Shown: positions 1 to 9,520, counted from the first letter of the stretch. The stretch is DNA of 64,000 nt from Candidatus Woesearchaeota archaeon (GCA_018675335.1 JABGYH010000003.1:1-64000); one strand, 5' to 3'. The notes: generated by a model from the letters alone, not told the origin. Numbers and translations: made by a program.

Positions 1-31
1 AAAACGAAAAGACGCAGGAGAATTAATTGGA

Positions 32-1588
32 GTGCACAGATACCCAAATCCAGAAACAGGACAATGGTATGGATTCCCAATAGAAGAAATAAATGAAGCA
101 CTTTCTCGAGGAGAAAAACTTTCAGAACAAATAGTAACATATGAACCAATAGAAGAAATTGTTAATACATTTAAATCAAAAGGCAACGTATGGACTTTAC
201 TTCACTTAATTCTTTTAGATGATATTAAATCAAGATTACTTGAAAGATCACCTGATGAAGCTCCAATTAGACTTGATCTAATGATTGAAACTTTAAAACA
301 ATATGTTGTTAATTACGCAAAGTTTGATAAAATTATTACAACTTATCCTAATAGATTATTAGAAGAAGACAAATTATATTTTGAACAAATGTTTGAATCT
401 GCACGAGGCAAACTTGCAACCCTAACTACCATTGATTCATTTAAACTTATGAATGAATGGGCAGAACAAAGAGAATTTATGCTTATATATTTCCCAGGAT
501 ATTATTATCATGTAGAAGAATATGCTCAAAATTACTTAAACACAATTATTGCGAATAAACCCCTCGAAGAAATTAAAGTACTCCCCTCTGTTAAAAAATT
601 TGATCAAAAATCATTTACTAGTTTTTACGTTCTTAACGCCCTTGCGGCAGAACTTGGATTACCCGAAGTAATTGATGATAACATCCAAAGCGTAAGAACA
701 ATTCTTAATGAATTAATTGAAGGAAAACCACTCAGCGAAGGAACTCCAGTAACAAAAGATTTACTGAAATTAATTTTTGATGATTTTTTAATGGGTGCAG
801 AAAAATATGCTAATGAAGATGAAGTTTTAGCAGCACCACCCCTAGAAATACTAGAAATACAATCTTCAAGAATGAGACTTGCATCAACAATAAGACAAGC
901 AGAATATTGTTTAAATGCAGATCTTAAAACGCTCGCACTTAGTGTCCCACTAACCCACTTAACAGAACTATATTTCAGACAATTAATGTATCTTGCATCA
1001 GACACCCAATTATTTACTAATCCAGATAAACATGTGAGCACACAAACCCTCCGAAGATATCCAGTTCAAAAAGCCCAAGAAATATTTGACTCATTAAGTG
1101 GTGGACGAACACCAGAATTAATCCAGAGAGCAAAAATAAAAAGACAGCTAATGCCAGTCCACATTTCAACACTCGTTTATGAATTAGATTTGTTTGCCAC
1201 ATTTCACGCAATTGCTGCAACCCACAATCAAGATGTCGCACTAAAAATGGAAGAAACAAGACTTGAAATGTCCAAAGTATTTGCAGGATACAGAGATATG
1301 ATTGGAACATACGGAATAGATAGAATAACTCAATTACAAGATGTTTGTTGGTTTTTAGAAGGAATTTCACAATTCATGTACAATTTTAACGATTCAACTC
1401 TGAAAGATGAAAGACATCCTTTTTTTTATATTGGAATAAGCATACCAGAATTTATTTCAGTTAATGGCTTTTTAAAACCCAAACCAGTAGCAGAACTTAT
1501 TAAATTTTACGATTTGAATTTAAAATTTTTTAAACAGGAAAGAACACTTCCAGATCTTGAAAAATTAAAATCTGAAGAGAAAAATTAA
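32..1588 (+). CDS. Hypothetical protein, possibly 5'-truncated
   Basis: I do not recognise this 518-residue protein. It looks soluble and largely helical, with no signal peptide, membrane segment or cysteine motif. A GTG at 32 follows GGAG at 17-20, which supports that start. The frame has no stop back to the window edge, however, so the true start could lie outside. The next gene begins 9 bases after this stop on the same strand, so co-transcription with the two leucine-rich-repeat/kinase genes is likely. That neighbourhood is the only clue to its role. Its strand and base composition match the two following genes. Confidence 0.7.
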   Translation: MHRYPNPETGQWYGFPIEEINEALSRGEKLSEQIVTYEPIEEIVNTFKSKGNVWTLLHLILLDDIKSRLLERSPDEAPIRLDLMIETLKQYVVNYAKFDKIITTYPNRLLEEDKLYFEQMFESARGKLATLTTIDSFKLMNEWAEQREFMLIYFPGYYYHVEEYAQNYLNTIIANKPLEEIKVLPSVKKFDQKSFTSFYVLNALAAELGLPEVIDDNIQSVRTILNELIEGKPLSEGTPVTKDLLKLIFDDFLMGAEKYANEDEVLAAPPLEILEIQSSRMRLASTIRQAEYCLNADLKTLALSVPLTHLTELYFRQLMYLASDTQLFTNPDKHVSTQTLRRYPVQKAQEIFDSLSGGRTPELIQRAKIKRQLMPVHISTLVYELDLFATFHAIAATHNQDVALKMEETRLEMSKVFAGYRDMIGTYGIDRITQLQDVCWFLEGISQFMYNFNDSTLKDERHPFFYIGISIPEFISVNGFLKPKPVAELIKFYDLNLKFFKQERTLPDLEKLKSEEKN

Positions 1589-1597
1589 AATAAAAAA

Positions 1598-4084
1598 ATG
1601 AATATCCGAGATTTAGTTAAAAAAAGATTATTTATTACTCGAGAAGGATTTGCATATATTCCTAAACGCGTAACTAGTTTAACTGGTTTAGATATGATAC
1701 CTCGAAATAAACTAGAGATTGAAGCAAATATTACAGATTATTCGGAATTAAGTTCTCCCAACTTAGTTGAAAGATTAACAGATTTAAGAATAACTAATCA
1801 CGGTGAAGTTAAAGGAAAAGGTTTCGAAACATTTCTTAAATCATTAGACCCTTTTAAATTAAAGTTGGAAAGTATTGCAAAATTAAAAAAATTAAGAACA
1901 CTTTCATTAGGATTTGAAGAATGTGGACTTCACTACTATGTGCCCAACCCAACACACAGAATTTGGGCTGCAGATCATTCATTTTTAGATTCGGATAATT
2001 TAAGAAAAACATTAGAAGAACTAGAAATTACTGCCTCAACAATAGATAGTTTGCAATTTTTGCAAGGATACTCATTAAGAAAAATTAAACTTACAGGATT
2101 GCCCAAACTAAAAAATACAGAAGGTTTAGATTCTCCATCAATCTTGGAAAGTCTTGAAGAACTAACAATCAAAAATACAGAAATAAAACAATGGGATTTT
2201 TTAAGAAGATATCAAAGATTGAGGAAATTAGTTTTACCAAACTATTCAACAAAACCAAATTTACATGCACTAAATAGCCCAAACTTACAATCAACCCTGA
2301 CTGAATTATATTTATGTGAAGAATTTAAAAGTTGGAACAATCAGAATCCGACAACACTATTCGAATTAGACTTTTTAAAAAAATATCAGCAACTTCAAAC
2401 ATTAGTTTTTTCAGGAAGTAACATTATAGACTTCAGTGGTTTAAGCTCTCCCAAACTTAGCAAAACTATTAAAAAATTAGTCATGTTTGATTTAGTAGAT
2501 CAACCTCTCCAAGTTTCTGATGAAACAATTAGATCGTTTAAAGAAGATACTGCAGATGATGATCGCACATTTAACCCTTACAGGGCATGGATTGAATTAT
2601 TAAGCACCCGAAAAGAAGCAATTATTTTTAATCTCAAGTTAATACAAGAATACGAAGCATTAGAAGAGTTAAGCTTAGGAAACTTGTGGGGAGTTAAAGA
2701 TTTTTCAGGATTACACAATCCCAATTACGCGAATACATTACGAAAACTTACCATAAATAGCGCACCATTTTTAGATAACGTAGATTTCTTAGACGGATAT
2801 ACTTTATTAGAAGAAATATGGATTAAAGATTTAGATAACAACTTTAGCGATAGAATAACCCCTCCTTTAAATGTCAGAGGATTGTCAAAACCAAAAGTTG
2901 CCACTAAGTTAAGAAGAGTTCACATTGACACTGACCAAGGAATTGCTGATTTTGATTTTTTACATAATTGTGAAATGTTAGACGAATTAGTTATTCGCGC
3001 ACGCAATAGATCTCAAACACCAATAAATTTTGAAGGACTTTGTAGTGCAAGTGTAGCTCAAACATTAACACATTTATCATTATTTGACTTTGACGGATTG
3101 GAGAATTTAGATTTCCTAAACAACTACAAAAAATTAGAAAGACTAGATTTATACCAAATTACAACTATAAAAGATCATTCTGCAATTGCATCAGAAGGAT
3201 TAGAACATACAGTGCGAGATGTTAGACTTCATTCATCAGGATTCTCAGACATAAATTTATTCAAAAATTATCAAAAATTAAAAAGACTGGACATAGGTTT
3301 AAGTTCAGTCAGAGATATTTCTAATCTACTTGAATTTGAAAGTGTTAAGAACGGAACATTACAATCAATAGAATTGCCAAAATATATTGATCTAATGAGG
3401 GTTAAAGATGGCAAATACGTAACTCAAGAAGTATTGCTAAATCTAAAAGCAAAAGGGATAAAAGTCAAAATTGGAGGGAAACTAGTTTTTGACGACAAAC
3501 ATTACAAATCTAAAGGTAAAGTATATGTTATTTGCGGACCCAGCGGCGCAGGAAAAACAACAATAATAAATTATTTAGAAGAAGAATTAAGTGTTAAAAA
3601 AGGAAGGAAAACTACAACTAGAGGTTATCGAAGCGAGGAAGAACGAACATCAAAAGTTATAACGTCTATAAACGATGACGAATATACCCAATTAGAATTA
3701 GAGGGAAAGCTAAAACTACAACATGATTTTTGTGGAAAAAAATATGGAATACACACAACTGATCTTTTAGAAGCACACACTACCGATCAAAAGTTTGTTT
3801 TTGATACTTGCGACATTGAATCTGCACTCGAATTAAAATCAGACTTTCCAGGACTTGTTGAATTAATTATACTTTTAACACCACCTCCTTTAGTTGAAAG
3901 AGGATTGATGAATCGACTTTCAAAATATCCTGCTAAAGCTCAAGAGACATTAAGAAGAATAGGGCAAATTCAAGAATCTGCAGAACAATTAAGAGCATAT
4001 AAAACCCGAGTTAATCACTTTGTTGCAGAACCGAGCTATACTGCAAATCTAAAAATCATAAGAGAAATTATATCTGGCAATTAA
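1598..4084 (+). CDS. Leucine-rich repeat protein with C-terminal guanylate-kinase-like domain (copy 1)
   Basis: This 828-residue protein has two parts. Residues about 60-620 are irregular leucine-rich repeats with a long period: a TLxxLxI strand, a DFLxxYxxLxxLxL strand and a DFSGLxSPxL turn recur. Residues about 640-828 form a P-loop domain with Walker A GPSGAGKTT at 647-655. It is followed by a KTTTRGYRSEEE stretch and a KKYGI stretch that resemble the GMP-binding segments of guanylate kinase. Start is ATG 1598, 9 bases after the upstream stop; the next gene starts 4 bases after this stop. There is no signal peptide, so it should be cytoplasmic. Activity on GMP is not established: the domain could be a true kinase or a binding module. 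The repeats suggest protein recognition. Confidence 0.85.
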   Translation: MNIRDLVKKRLFITREGFAYIPKRVTSLTGLDMIPRNKLEIEANITDYSELSSPNLVERLTDLRITNHGEVKGKGFETFLKSLDPFKLKLESIAKLKKLRTLSLGFEECGLHYYVPNPTHRIWAADHSFLDSDNLRKTLEELEITASTIDSLQFLQGYSLRKIKLTGLPKLKNTEGLDSPSILESLEELTIKNTEIKQWDFLRRYQRLRKLVLPNYSTKPNLHALNSPNLQSTLTELYLCEEFKSWNNQNPTTLFELDFLKKYQQLQTLVFSGSNIIDFSGLSSPKLSKTIKKLVMFDLVDQPLQVSDETIRSFKEDTADDDRTFNPYRAWIELLSTRKEAIIFNLKLIQEYEALEELSLGNLWGVKDFSGLHNPNYANTLRKLTINSAPFLDNVDFLDGYTLLEEIWIKDLDNNFSDRITPPLNVRGLSKPKVATKLRRVHIDTDQGIADFDFLHNCEMLDELVIRARNRSQTPINFEGLCSASVAQTLTHLSLFDFDGLENLDFLNNYKKLERLDLYQITTIKDHSAIASEGLEHTVRDVRLHSSGFSDINLFKNYQKLKRLDIGLSSVRDISNLLEFESVKNGTLQSIELPKYIDLMRVKDGKYVTQEVLLNLKAKGIKVKIGGKLVFDDKHYKSKGKVYVICGPSGAGKTTIINYLEEELSVKKGRKTTTRGYRSEEERTSKVITSINDDEYTQLELEGKLKLQHDFCGKKYGIHTTDLLEAHTTDQKFVFDTCDIESALELKSDFPGLVELIILLTPPPLVERGLMNRLSKYPAKAQETLRRIGQIQESAEQLRAYKTRVNHFVAEPSYTANLKIIREIISGN

Positions 4085-4088
4085 AAAA

Positions 4089-5735
4089 ATGACTGATTTA
4101 CCTCCAGGAGCAAAAGTAATTGCGCCACCAAAATTAGACGATGATGATTATTGGTTAGATGAACTTCCAATATCACTACACGATTACATAGCTCAAAAAG
4201 GAAAACAAGTAACTGAACAAACAGAATTGCATTTCCCACTACCTGTTCGAGGAGAATTAGAAAGTTTAGCTGGAATTGAACGATTTGTAAACTTAAATTC
4301 AATATTTTTTGATGGATATAATCATGAAGTTAGTTTACTCAATCACTCATTTCTTAGAACTCATATAAACGATATGACATTCGTTTTTGAACCAAGAAAA
4401 CACGTCGATGTTTGGTTTTTATCAGAATATGAAAAACTTAAAAGTTTAAGTTTAACAGGAGATGGACCTGAGCAATGGACTTGCAATTTTGGATTTTTAA
4501 AATCTCCAAATTTAATTAGAAGTGTGAAAAAATTAGTTTTAGGTTCTGTTGGTTCGACCAATTTTGAATACATTTCCCAATTAGAAAATTTAGAACAACT
4601 TGTAATACACTATTGTACCACTGCAGATGACTTTTCAGCTTTAGAAAGTGAAAAATTAAAAAGAAATCTCAAAAAAATCATAATTACCAATGCACCCAAA
4701 CTCACAGATTTAAATTTTTTCGACGGATATTCAAAATTACAGAGATTAAGAGTTTCGGAATGCCCTAATTTAACAGATTTTTCAGCATTAAAAAATAAAA
4801 AATTAGAACAAACAGTAACAGATCTAAGTTTATTTGGAACTTCTTTTTCAGAACTTGAATTACTAAAAAACTATCAAAAAATTGAAAAAATGGATTTAAC
4901 ACGAACTCATGTAAGAGATATAAGCGAATTAATAAATTATCCATTTGTAGAAAACGGTGCTTTAAAAAAATTATATTTGCCTGATGAACTGGACTTAATG
5001 TTAGTTAAAGATGGAAAACTAATAAATCAAGAAACAATTGCAGAACTAAAACGAAGAGGTGTTCAAGTCAATATAAAAATAAACTTCACCCCCCCAGAAA
5101 GATTACAGGGAAAAGTTTATGTTTTGTGCGGACCTAGCGGTGCTGGAAAAACAACATTAATAACTCAATTAACAAACGTCGAGGGAATAACTCAATTAGC
5201 AAAAACTAGTACTCGACCAAAAAGATCACAACAAGAAACAGAACACAAGTTACAAACTCTATCAGTCCCAGATTTTATATCAGATTTAAATGAAGGAAAA
5301 ATAAATGCAGGACACAAATTTTATGGACAATACTACGGTGTTCGAATGACTGACTTAGCAGATGCATACCTTTCAAAACAAACATACTTTCTTGACTTTG
5401 TTGAACCCGAGGCAGCATTTAAACTAAGAGAATCAAATAAAGGATTTGTAGAAGTAATATTATTATTGCCCTTCGCTAATTTAATCGAACAAGGATTACA
5501 ACAAAGACTTGAATCATTAAATTACTCATTAACAGATGTTACTGGATTTTTAGAACAAGTTAATTTAATGAAATCTGTTGAAGCAAATATTGTTAACACA
5601 GAAGAGCGAATAAGAAATATTGCTGAAGAATACAAAAGAATTTCGGCATACGCACCATACGCAGATCATGTTTTATCAGGACTTGATTATAAAGAAAATA
5701 TGAAACGAGTTATAAAAATAATGTCAAAACAATAG
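4089..5735 (+). CDS. Leucine-rich repeat protein with C-terminal guanylate-kinase-like domain (copy 2)
   Basis: A 548-residue paralogue of the gene before it, with a shorter repeat section (residues about 60-310) and the same C-terminal fold. Walker A GPSGAGKTT is at 348-356, followed by KTSTRPKRSQQE (the TTRxxR-like segment) and YYGVRMTDL (the YGxxxxDL segment also seen in copy 1). The junction sequences are alike in both copies (LPxxxDLMxVKDGKxxxQE), which points to tandem duplication followed by loss or gain of repeats. The gap to copy 1 is 4 bases, so the pair is almost certainly one transcript. The substrate and partner recognised by the repeats are unknown. Confidence 0.85.
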   Translation: MTDLPPGAKVIAPPKLDDDDYWLDELPISLHDYIAQKGKQVTEQTELHFPLPVRGELESLAGIERFVNLNSIFFDGYNHEVSLLNHSFLRTHINDMTFVFEPRKHVDVWFLSEYEKLKSLSLTGDGPEQWTCNFGFLKSPNLIRSVKKLVLGSVGSTNFEYISQLENLEQLVIHYCTTADDFSALESEKLKRNLKKIIITNAPKLTDLNFFDGYSKLQRLRVSECPNLTDFSALKNKKLEQTVTDLSLFGTSFSELELLKNYQKIEKMDLTRTHVRDISELINYPFVENGALKKLYLPDELDLMLVKDGKLINQETIAELKRRGVQVNIKINFTPPERLQGKVYVLCGPSGAGKTTLITQLTNVEGITQLAKTSTRPKRSQQETEHKLQTLSVPDFISDLNEGKINAGHKFYGQYYGVRMTDLADAYLSKQTYFLDFVEPEAAFKLRESNKGFVEVILLLPFANLIEQGLQQRLESLNYSLTDVTGFLEQVNLMKSVEANIVNTEERIRNIAEEYKRISAYAPYADHVLSGLDYKENMKRVIKIMSKQ

Positions 5736-5745
5736 AACAAAATAT

Positions 5746-5930
5746 AAAAAAAATTGTGCCCTGCAATCTCACACAACTGGTTACGCCCAGCTTGACATGC
5801 AAAAATGGTTTCGCATAAATGCTCAAGCCATTAGAAAAAAATTGTGCCCTGCCATCTCACTCTGTTTCACCGAATCTACATAAGTAGAACCTCGAAGAGC
5901 TTAAGGGACAGGGCTCAAAGCAATAGAAAT
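5746..5930. ncRNA. Candidate structured RNA with a duplicated block
   Basis: This gap has no ORF of note and is richer in G+C than its surroundings. A 26-base block (7 A, then ATTGTGCCCTGC, then a CATCTCAC or AATCTCAC ending) occurs at 5747-5772 and 5835-5860 with one mismatch. The segment GTGCCCTG of copy 2 (5844-5851) can pair with CAGGGCTC at 5909-5916 (7 of 8). Between them lies a perfect hairpin TCTAC-ATAA-GTAGA (5875-5888). Another hairpin, CTTGA/TCAAG, lies around 5790-5826. No known RNA family is recognised and the strand is undetermined. Confidence 0.35.
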
Positions 5931-5964
5931 GATTACTAGTTTAAAATGATTTGGGTCAATTTAA

Positions 5965-6417
5965 TCATAATTTTTTCTCAAGAAATATTCTTGATTCTTC
6001 CCACGCATTATTTTTTTCAACACCAACCAAATAAAATCCTGAAAGAATTGCAAAGCAAATCATGTTTTTATGTTTGTTACGAGTTTTTAATGTGATAGTT
6101 TCATAACCTTTTTTTCTAACAAATTCTTCTTGTTTTTTTGAAAGTAATTTTGCAATACCTTTTCTCCTATATTTAGGAATGACTCCACCCATCCAAGTAT
6201 AAAAAGTTTTTTTATTAACTTCATACCCAATCTTAAAACCAACCAAGTTATCTCCCACATAAGCGATTAAAATTAAATGATTTTTGCCTTCCAATCTAGT
6301 AATGAAATCTTTAAGAACATAAGGCTCATCAAACTCAGGAATTTGAGAATTAACAAAACTTGCTTCTTTAATAGAACCAATTTTAATTACAATATCTTCG
6401 CTTGAAACTTCAGTCAT
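5965..6417 (-). CDS. GNAT-family N-acetyltransferase
   Basis: A 150-residue protein with the GNAT fold. The segment YTWMGGVIPKYRRKGIAKLL contains the acetyl-CoA-binding (R/Q)xxGx(G/A) motif as RRKGIA. It is followed by a helix and a strand (YETITLKTRNKHKNM), then the C-terminal GFYLVG typical of the family. The frame is open about 110 bases further upstream, but that part translates into hydrophobic AT-rich sequence, so the ATG at 6415-6417 (start MTEVSSED) is preferred. A TATA-like stretch lies about 35 bases upstream of it. The acceptor substrate (protein, amine or small molecule) cannot be told from sequence. Confidence 0.8.
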   Translation of the reverse strand: MTEVSSEDIVIKIGSIKEASFVNSQIPEFDEPYVLKDFITRLEGKNHLILIAYVGDNLVGFKIGYEVNKKTFYTWMGGVIPKYRRKGIAKLLSKKQEEFVRKKGYETITLKTRNKHKNMICFAILSGFYLVGVEKNNAWEESRIFLEKKL

Positions 6418-6599
6418 AAAAATACTGAATGATTTCAAACATATAATTCTTTCTAAAAATTTTGTTTTAAATAATGTTTTAGTTATATATAAATAATAAA
6501 ATATAATTAATAAGCAGAAGATTCTCAAATATATTCATTCTAAAGCAATCATTCAACAAACTAACAGTTTTTAAATGCGAAAGTCGTCGCTTAAATAAA

Positions 6600-7550
6600 A
6601 TGAAAACAACAATTACAACAATCGCACTTCTCACCGCACTTGGAATTGGAATAAGTGAAGCACAAGCTGATGTAACTCCAACTTCTTTATCCCCTGAAGA
6701 TGCAATAGCATCTGATGAACCAAAACATAGATTTGTAATTTCCCCACTATTTAATTATCGATGGGCACCTGAAAGTCCTGCAAATAAAGAATTTATGGCA
6801 GCAGATGTAGAATTACTCGATTCATTTGGGCTTACCGATTTTTTAAACGTAAGTGAACAATTACCTGCAATAGGCCTTGAAGTTGGATATGGACCAAATT
6901 TTCCACTTCTACTTCCAAGAGATGAATTAACCGCATTCGTTTCATTTTTATATTCATCATCAGCACTATTTGGAGAAGAAGTAACATCAAGAACATTTAG
7001 CCCAATTTTTGATCCACTACCACTTGATCATCCTGATGCAACTGCAACATTTACAAATCAACTTCACACATATGCTTCGATTGGAGCAGGATTTACTTAT
7101 GCGCCACACCAAATTGGAAGTGAAAAAACAGTTATGTTTAGTCCAATAGTTGCATTTTATTTAGGTGCAGCATACAAAGATTTTGAAACAAGATCACACA
7201 TACCACTAGATGCAGATTTAATCGGACAACCAATTAATGCAAATAGTCCAGATCTTCGATGGAAAGACATACTAAATCCAATGGGAGTATACGAAGATAC
7301 ACTTACCGTTACAAGAAGTAAAGGCTGGTCATATTGGTTAAAACCAGGAGTAGGATTTGACTTAAAAATAATTGATCAAATCAAACTTAGTTTTATTGCA
7401 GGATACATGTGGGAATTTTTCCCCGGACTCGAAATAGAACAAACAATGTATTTTAATGGGGAACCGCAAGAAACAAAAAAAGTAGAAATTGATGACACTT
7501 TACACGGACCATATGTAGAAGCAAAAATTGGATGGGAATACAAATTCTAA
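6600..7550 (+). CDS. Secreted beta-rich protein resembling a bacterial outer-membrane barrel
   Basis: 316 residues with an N-terminal signal peptide (MKTTITTIALLTALGIGISEAQA, cleavage likely after AQA). The mature part has alternating hydrophobic and polar strands rich in Gly and aromatics (for example FVISPLFNYRW, IGLEVGYG, ASIGAGFTYA, LSFIAGYMWEFF) and ends in EAKIGWEYKF. A terminal Phe closing a beta strand is the usual signature of bacterial outer-membrane barrels, unexpected in an archaeon with no known outer membrane. A TATA element (6568-6576) lies 24-32 bases before the ATG, so the mRNA is probably leaderless. It could instead be a soluble secreted beta protein. Confidence 0.7.
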   Translation: MKTTITTIALLTALGIGISEAQADVTPTSLSPEDAIASDEPKHRFVISPLFNYRWAPESPANKEFMAADVELLDSFGLTDFLNVSEQLPAIGLEVGYGPNFPLLLPRDELTAFVSFLYSSSALFGEEVTSRTFSPIFDPLPLDHPDATATFTNQLHTYASIGAGFTYAPHQIGSEKTVMFSPIVAFYLGAAYKDFETRSHIPLDADLIGQPINANSPDLRWKDILNPMGVYEDTLTVTRSKGWSYWLKPGVGFDLKIIDQIKLSFIAGYMWEFFPGLEIEQTMYFNGEPQETKKVEIDDTLHGPYVEAKIGWEYKF

Positions 7551-7612
7551 TTTAATCTACACCCAAGTTACAGTTGTTTTAATTAAAAACAAAAAAAGAA
7601 AAAATATTTTTT

Positions 7613-8041
7613 TTATTCTTCTAAATATTCAATACTAATGTTTCGCTTAGTGATTGATTCATTATGACAAAGAGCATACCACTCAAAGATTTGTTCATTC
7701 TTTAAAGTATGAGTTTCTGTATCAAAATCTTCAATCAAAGTCTCATTTAAATAACAATTAGTTGTTAACTTAACTTTTGCATCATCACCAAAATTTACGA
7801 TAACCCAGAGTTCTTGACTTCCAGAAAGTTTACCCGGAACACTACTAATAGTATTACCAACTTTTCTTGCAACAACATTATAATCAAGTTCAACAGTTAA
7901 ATTTTCTTCAACAGACTCGTTAGACTCAACCATAATTACTGGCTCATTAACAGTTTCTAACTCAACAGTTTCTGCATCAAGCGTACAACCAATAACAAAA
8001 ACTGAAAGCAAAACAATAGCTACAATTAATAATAATCTCAT
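7613..8041 (-). CDS. Small secreted lipoprotein
   Basis: 142 residues starting with a hydrophobic signal and a lipobox-like VIGC at residues 16-19, so the cysteine is a probable lipid anchor on the outside of the cell. The mature part is acidic and then beta-rich. It contains several Asn-x-Ser/Thr sites (NES, NLT, NET, NIS) that archaeal oligosaccharyltransferase could glycosylate, and two further cysteines that could form a disulphide. No family is recognised. It is transcribed convergently with the barrel-like gene at 6600-7550 and divergently from the receiver-GGDEF gene. Confidence 0.75.
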   Translation of the reverse strand: MRLLLIVAIVLLSVFVIGCTLDAETVELETVNEPVIMVESNESVEENLTVELDYNVVARKVGNTISSVPGKLSGSQELWVIVNFGDDAKVKLTTNCYLNETLIEDFDTETHTLKNEQIFEWYALCHNESITKRNISIEYLEE

Positions 8042-8200
8042 TTTAACAAATTAATAATTCTTAAGTTTATAATAGTTTGGTAACTACTAATTGTAACGTT
8101 TTCGATTTAATCATCTTAAACTTTATCACACTTAAAACAATAATAATTAATTTAAAAAAAATTTGTAACTCGTTACCACTCCATAACAGAAAAACTTATA

Positions 8201-9286
8201 ATGGTTAATGCGAAATTAAAAAAAGATAATATGAGAAACATAAGACGAACAATTCAACCTGGCGGCGGCAAACCCATCATTAGACCGCATGACCTTGAAG
8301 ATAAAACAAGACACAGCATATTAGTCGTAGCCTCAGAACACGACATAACTGATCATTATACCCAATACTTGTATCCAGAAGGATATGAACGAATATATAC
8401 TGCCAGCAGCGTTTTAGAAGCTCAAGATATTCTTGAAAGAACAATTCCCGACATAACTATTGTCGACTTAGATCGAAGATTTGAAGGTCCCGTAACAGGC
8501 ATTGAATTAATAGAACAAATTGTAATGGACTGGGATGTTCCCACAAATTTTTTAGTTGTTAGCGAAGATGTTGACACAATTACAACTGCAACCGATCAGT
8601 GGGCAATGGATTATATTTTAGCACCATTTGGACCACAAAACTTATGCTTAAGAGTAAAAAAATCAATTGTAGATTCAATCATTAGAAAAGGCTCAACAAC
8701 AGATTTACTAACTGGCCTCACCAATAAACAAGTATTTCTTGATCAATTACACAGAGAAATAAGCGGATTTCACAGAGATCCAAGTGAACCAGTATCAGTA
8801 GTTAGTTATGATATAGATCGGTTTAAAAGAATAAATGATACATACGGCCACGTAGAAGGAGATCGAGTTTTAATTGAAGTTGGAGCTCAAGCAAGAAGAA
8901 TTCTGAGAGCAAAAGATATTAAGTCAAGATGTGGTGGCGAAGAATTTGGAGTATTAATGGCAGGAACACCATTCAAATTTGCAAACTTAGGATATAATCG
9001 ATTTGCAGATTATTTTAGATCTAACCCTCAAAGATTAAGACAAAATGGAGGCCATGTTGACGAAATAATAACTTTTAGTGCAGGAATTGCAACACTTACT
9101 GAAGAAATATACTGCAACCAATTAGCAAAAATGTATGATTTAAAAACTGATGAAGGCGTGCGCGAAGTTGCGGAAAGAATGCTTGAGTGCGCAGATAAAG
9201 GATTATACTTTGTAAAAAAAAATGGACGAACTGGAGTCTATGAAGAAAACGCATTTGCATTACTTGACGAAATATTAGGCAATTAG
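8201..9286 (+). CDS. Receiver domain-GGDEF diguanylate cyclase-like protein
   Basis: 361 residues. Residues about 40-155 look like a response-regulator receiver domain: SILVVASEH, then TIVDLDRR with the candidate phospho-acceptor Asp, then FLVVSED and DYILAPFGP (the K position is changed to A/P-type sequence, so phosphotransfer is uncertain). Residues about 165-345 are a GGDEF domain. It has DLLTGLTN, the metal-binding DIDRFKRINDTYGH and the active-site GGEEF at 245-249, all intact, ending in ADKGLYFVKKNGR. An intact GGEEF predicts synthesis of cyclic di-GMP from two GTP. Such domains are common in bacteria and rare in archaea. ATG 8201 or ATG 8231 could be the start. No EAL or PilZ protein is seen in this window. 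Confidence 0.9.
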   Translation: MVNAKLKKDNMRNIRRTIQPGGGKPIIRPHDLEDKTRHSILVVASEHDITDHYTQYLYPEGYERIYTASSVLEAQDILERTIPDITIVDLDRRFEGPVTGIELIEQIVMDWDVPTNFLVVSEDVDTITTATDQWAMDYILAPFGPQNLCLRVKKSIVDSIIRKGSTTDLLTGLTNKQVFLDQLHREISGFHRDPSEPVSVVSYDIDRFKRINDTYGHVEGDRVLIEVGAQARRILRAKDIKSRCGGEEFGVLMAGTPFKFANLGYNRFADYFRSNPQRLRQNGGHVDEIITFSAGIATLTEEIYCNQLAKMYDLKTDEGVREVAERMLECADKGLYFVKKNGRTGVYEENAFALLDEILGN

Positions 9287-9520
9287 AATCAATAATTAGC
9301 AATCTCAACTCACTTTTTTCTAAAAAAAAATAATAAAAACTACCTAAATTTAAACCCATAAAGCTTTATGAAGCTTTACACAAGTGTCTTTATTAATAAT
9401 TTCTACCTAACTTTATGATGCTTAGAACTTCCTCTGCCACTCCCTTTTTTTTGTTAAACGTTGGCAAGCATCAAAAATTAGCCAAAATTGGCAAGTTTAA
9501 ATGTATAGTCTAGAGTAGAT
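9287..9520. other. Non-coding gap before the S-layer gene promoter
   Basis: No convincing ORF is present. The stretch holds an 8-base direct repeat AAGCTTTA (9361-9378), a T-run after 9430, and TTGGCAAG at 9461-9468 and 9489-9496. The second copy overlaps a GCCAA-AA-TTGGC inverted repeat (9481-9492), about 30 bases upstream of the TATA element of the S-layer gene. These could be operator half-sites; no known regulator site is recognised. Confidence 0.4.

Noticed and set aside
1598-5735. NLR-type (NACHT/NB-ARC) defence proteins
   Set aside because: The sequence after the P-loop resembles guanylate kinase, not the NACHT or NB-ARC motifs of STAND ATPases, and the domain order is reversed.
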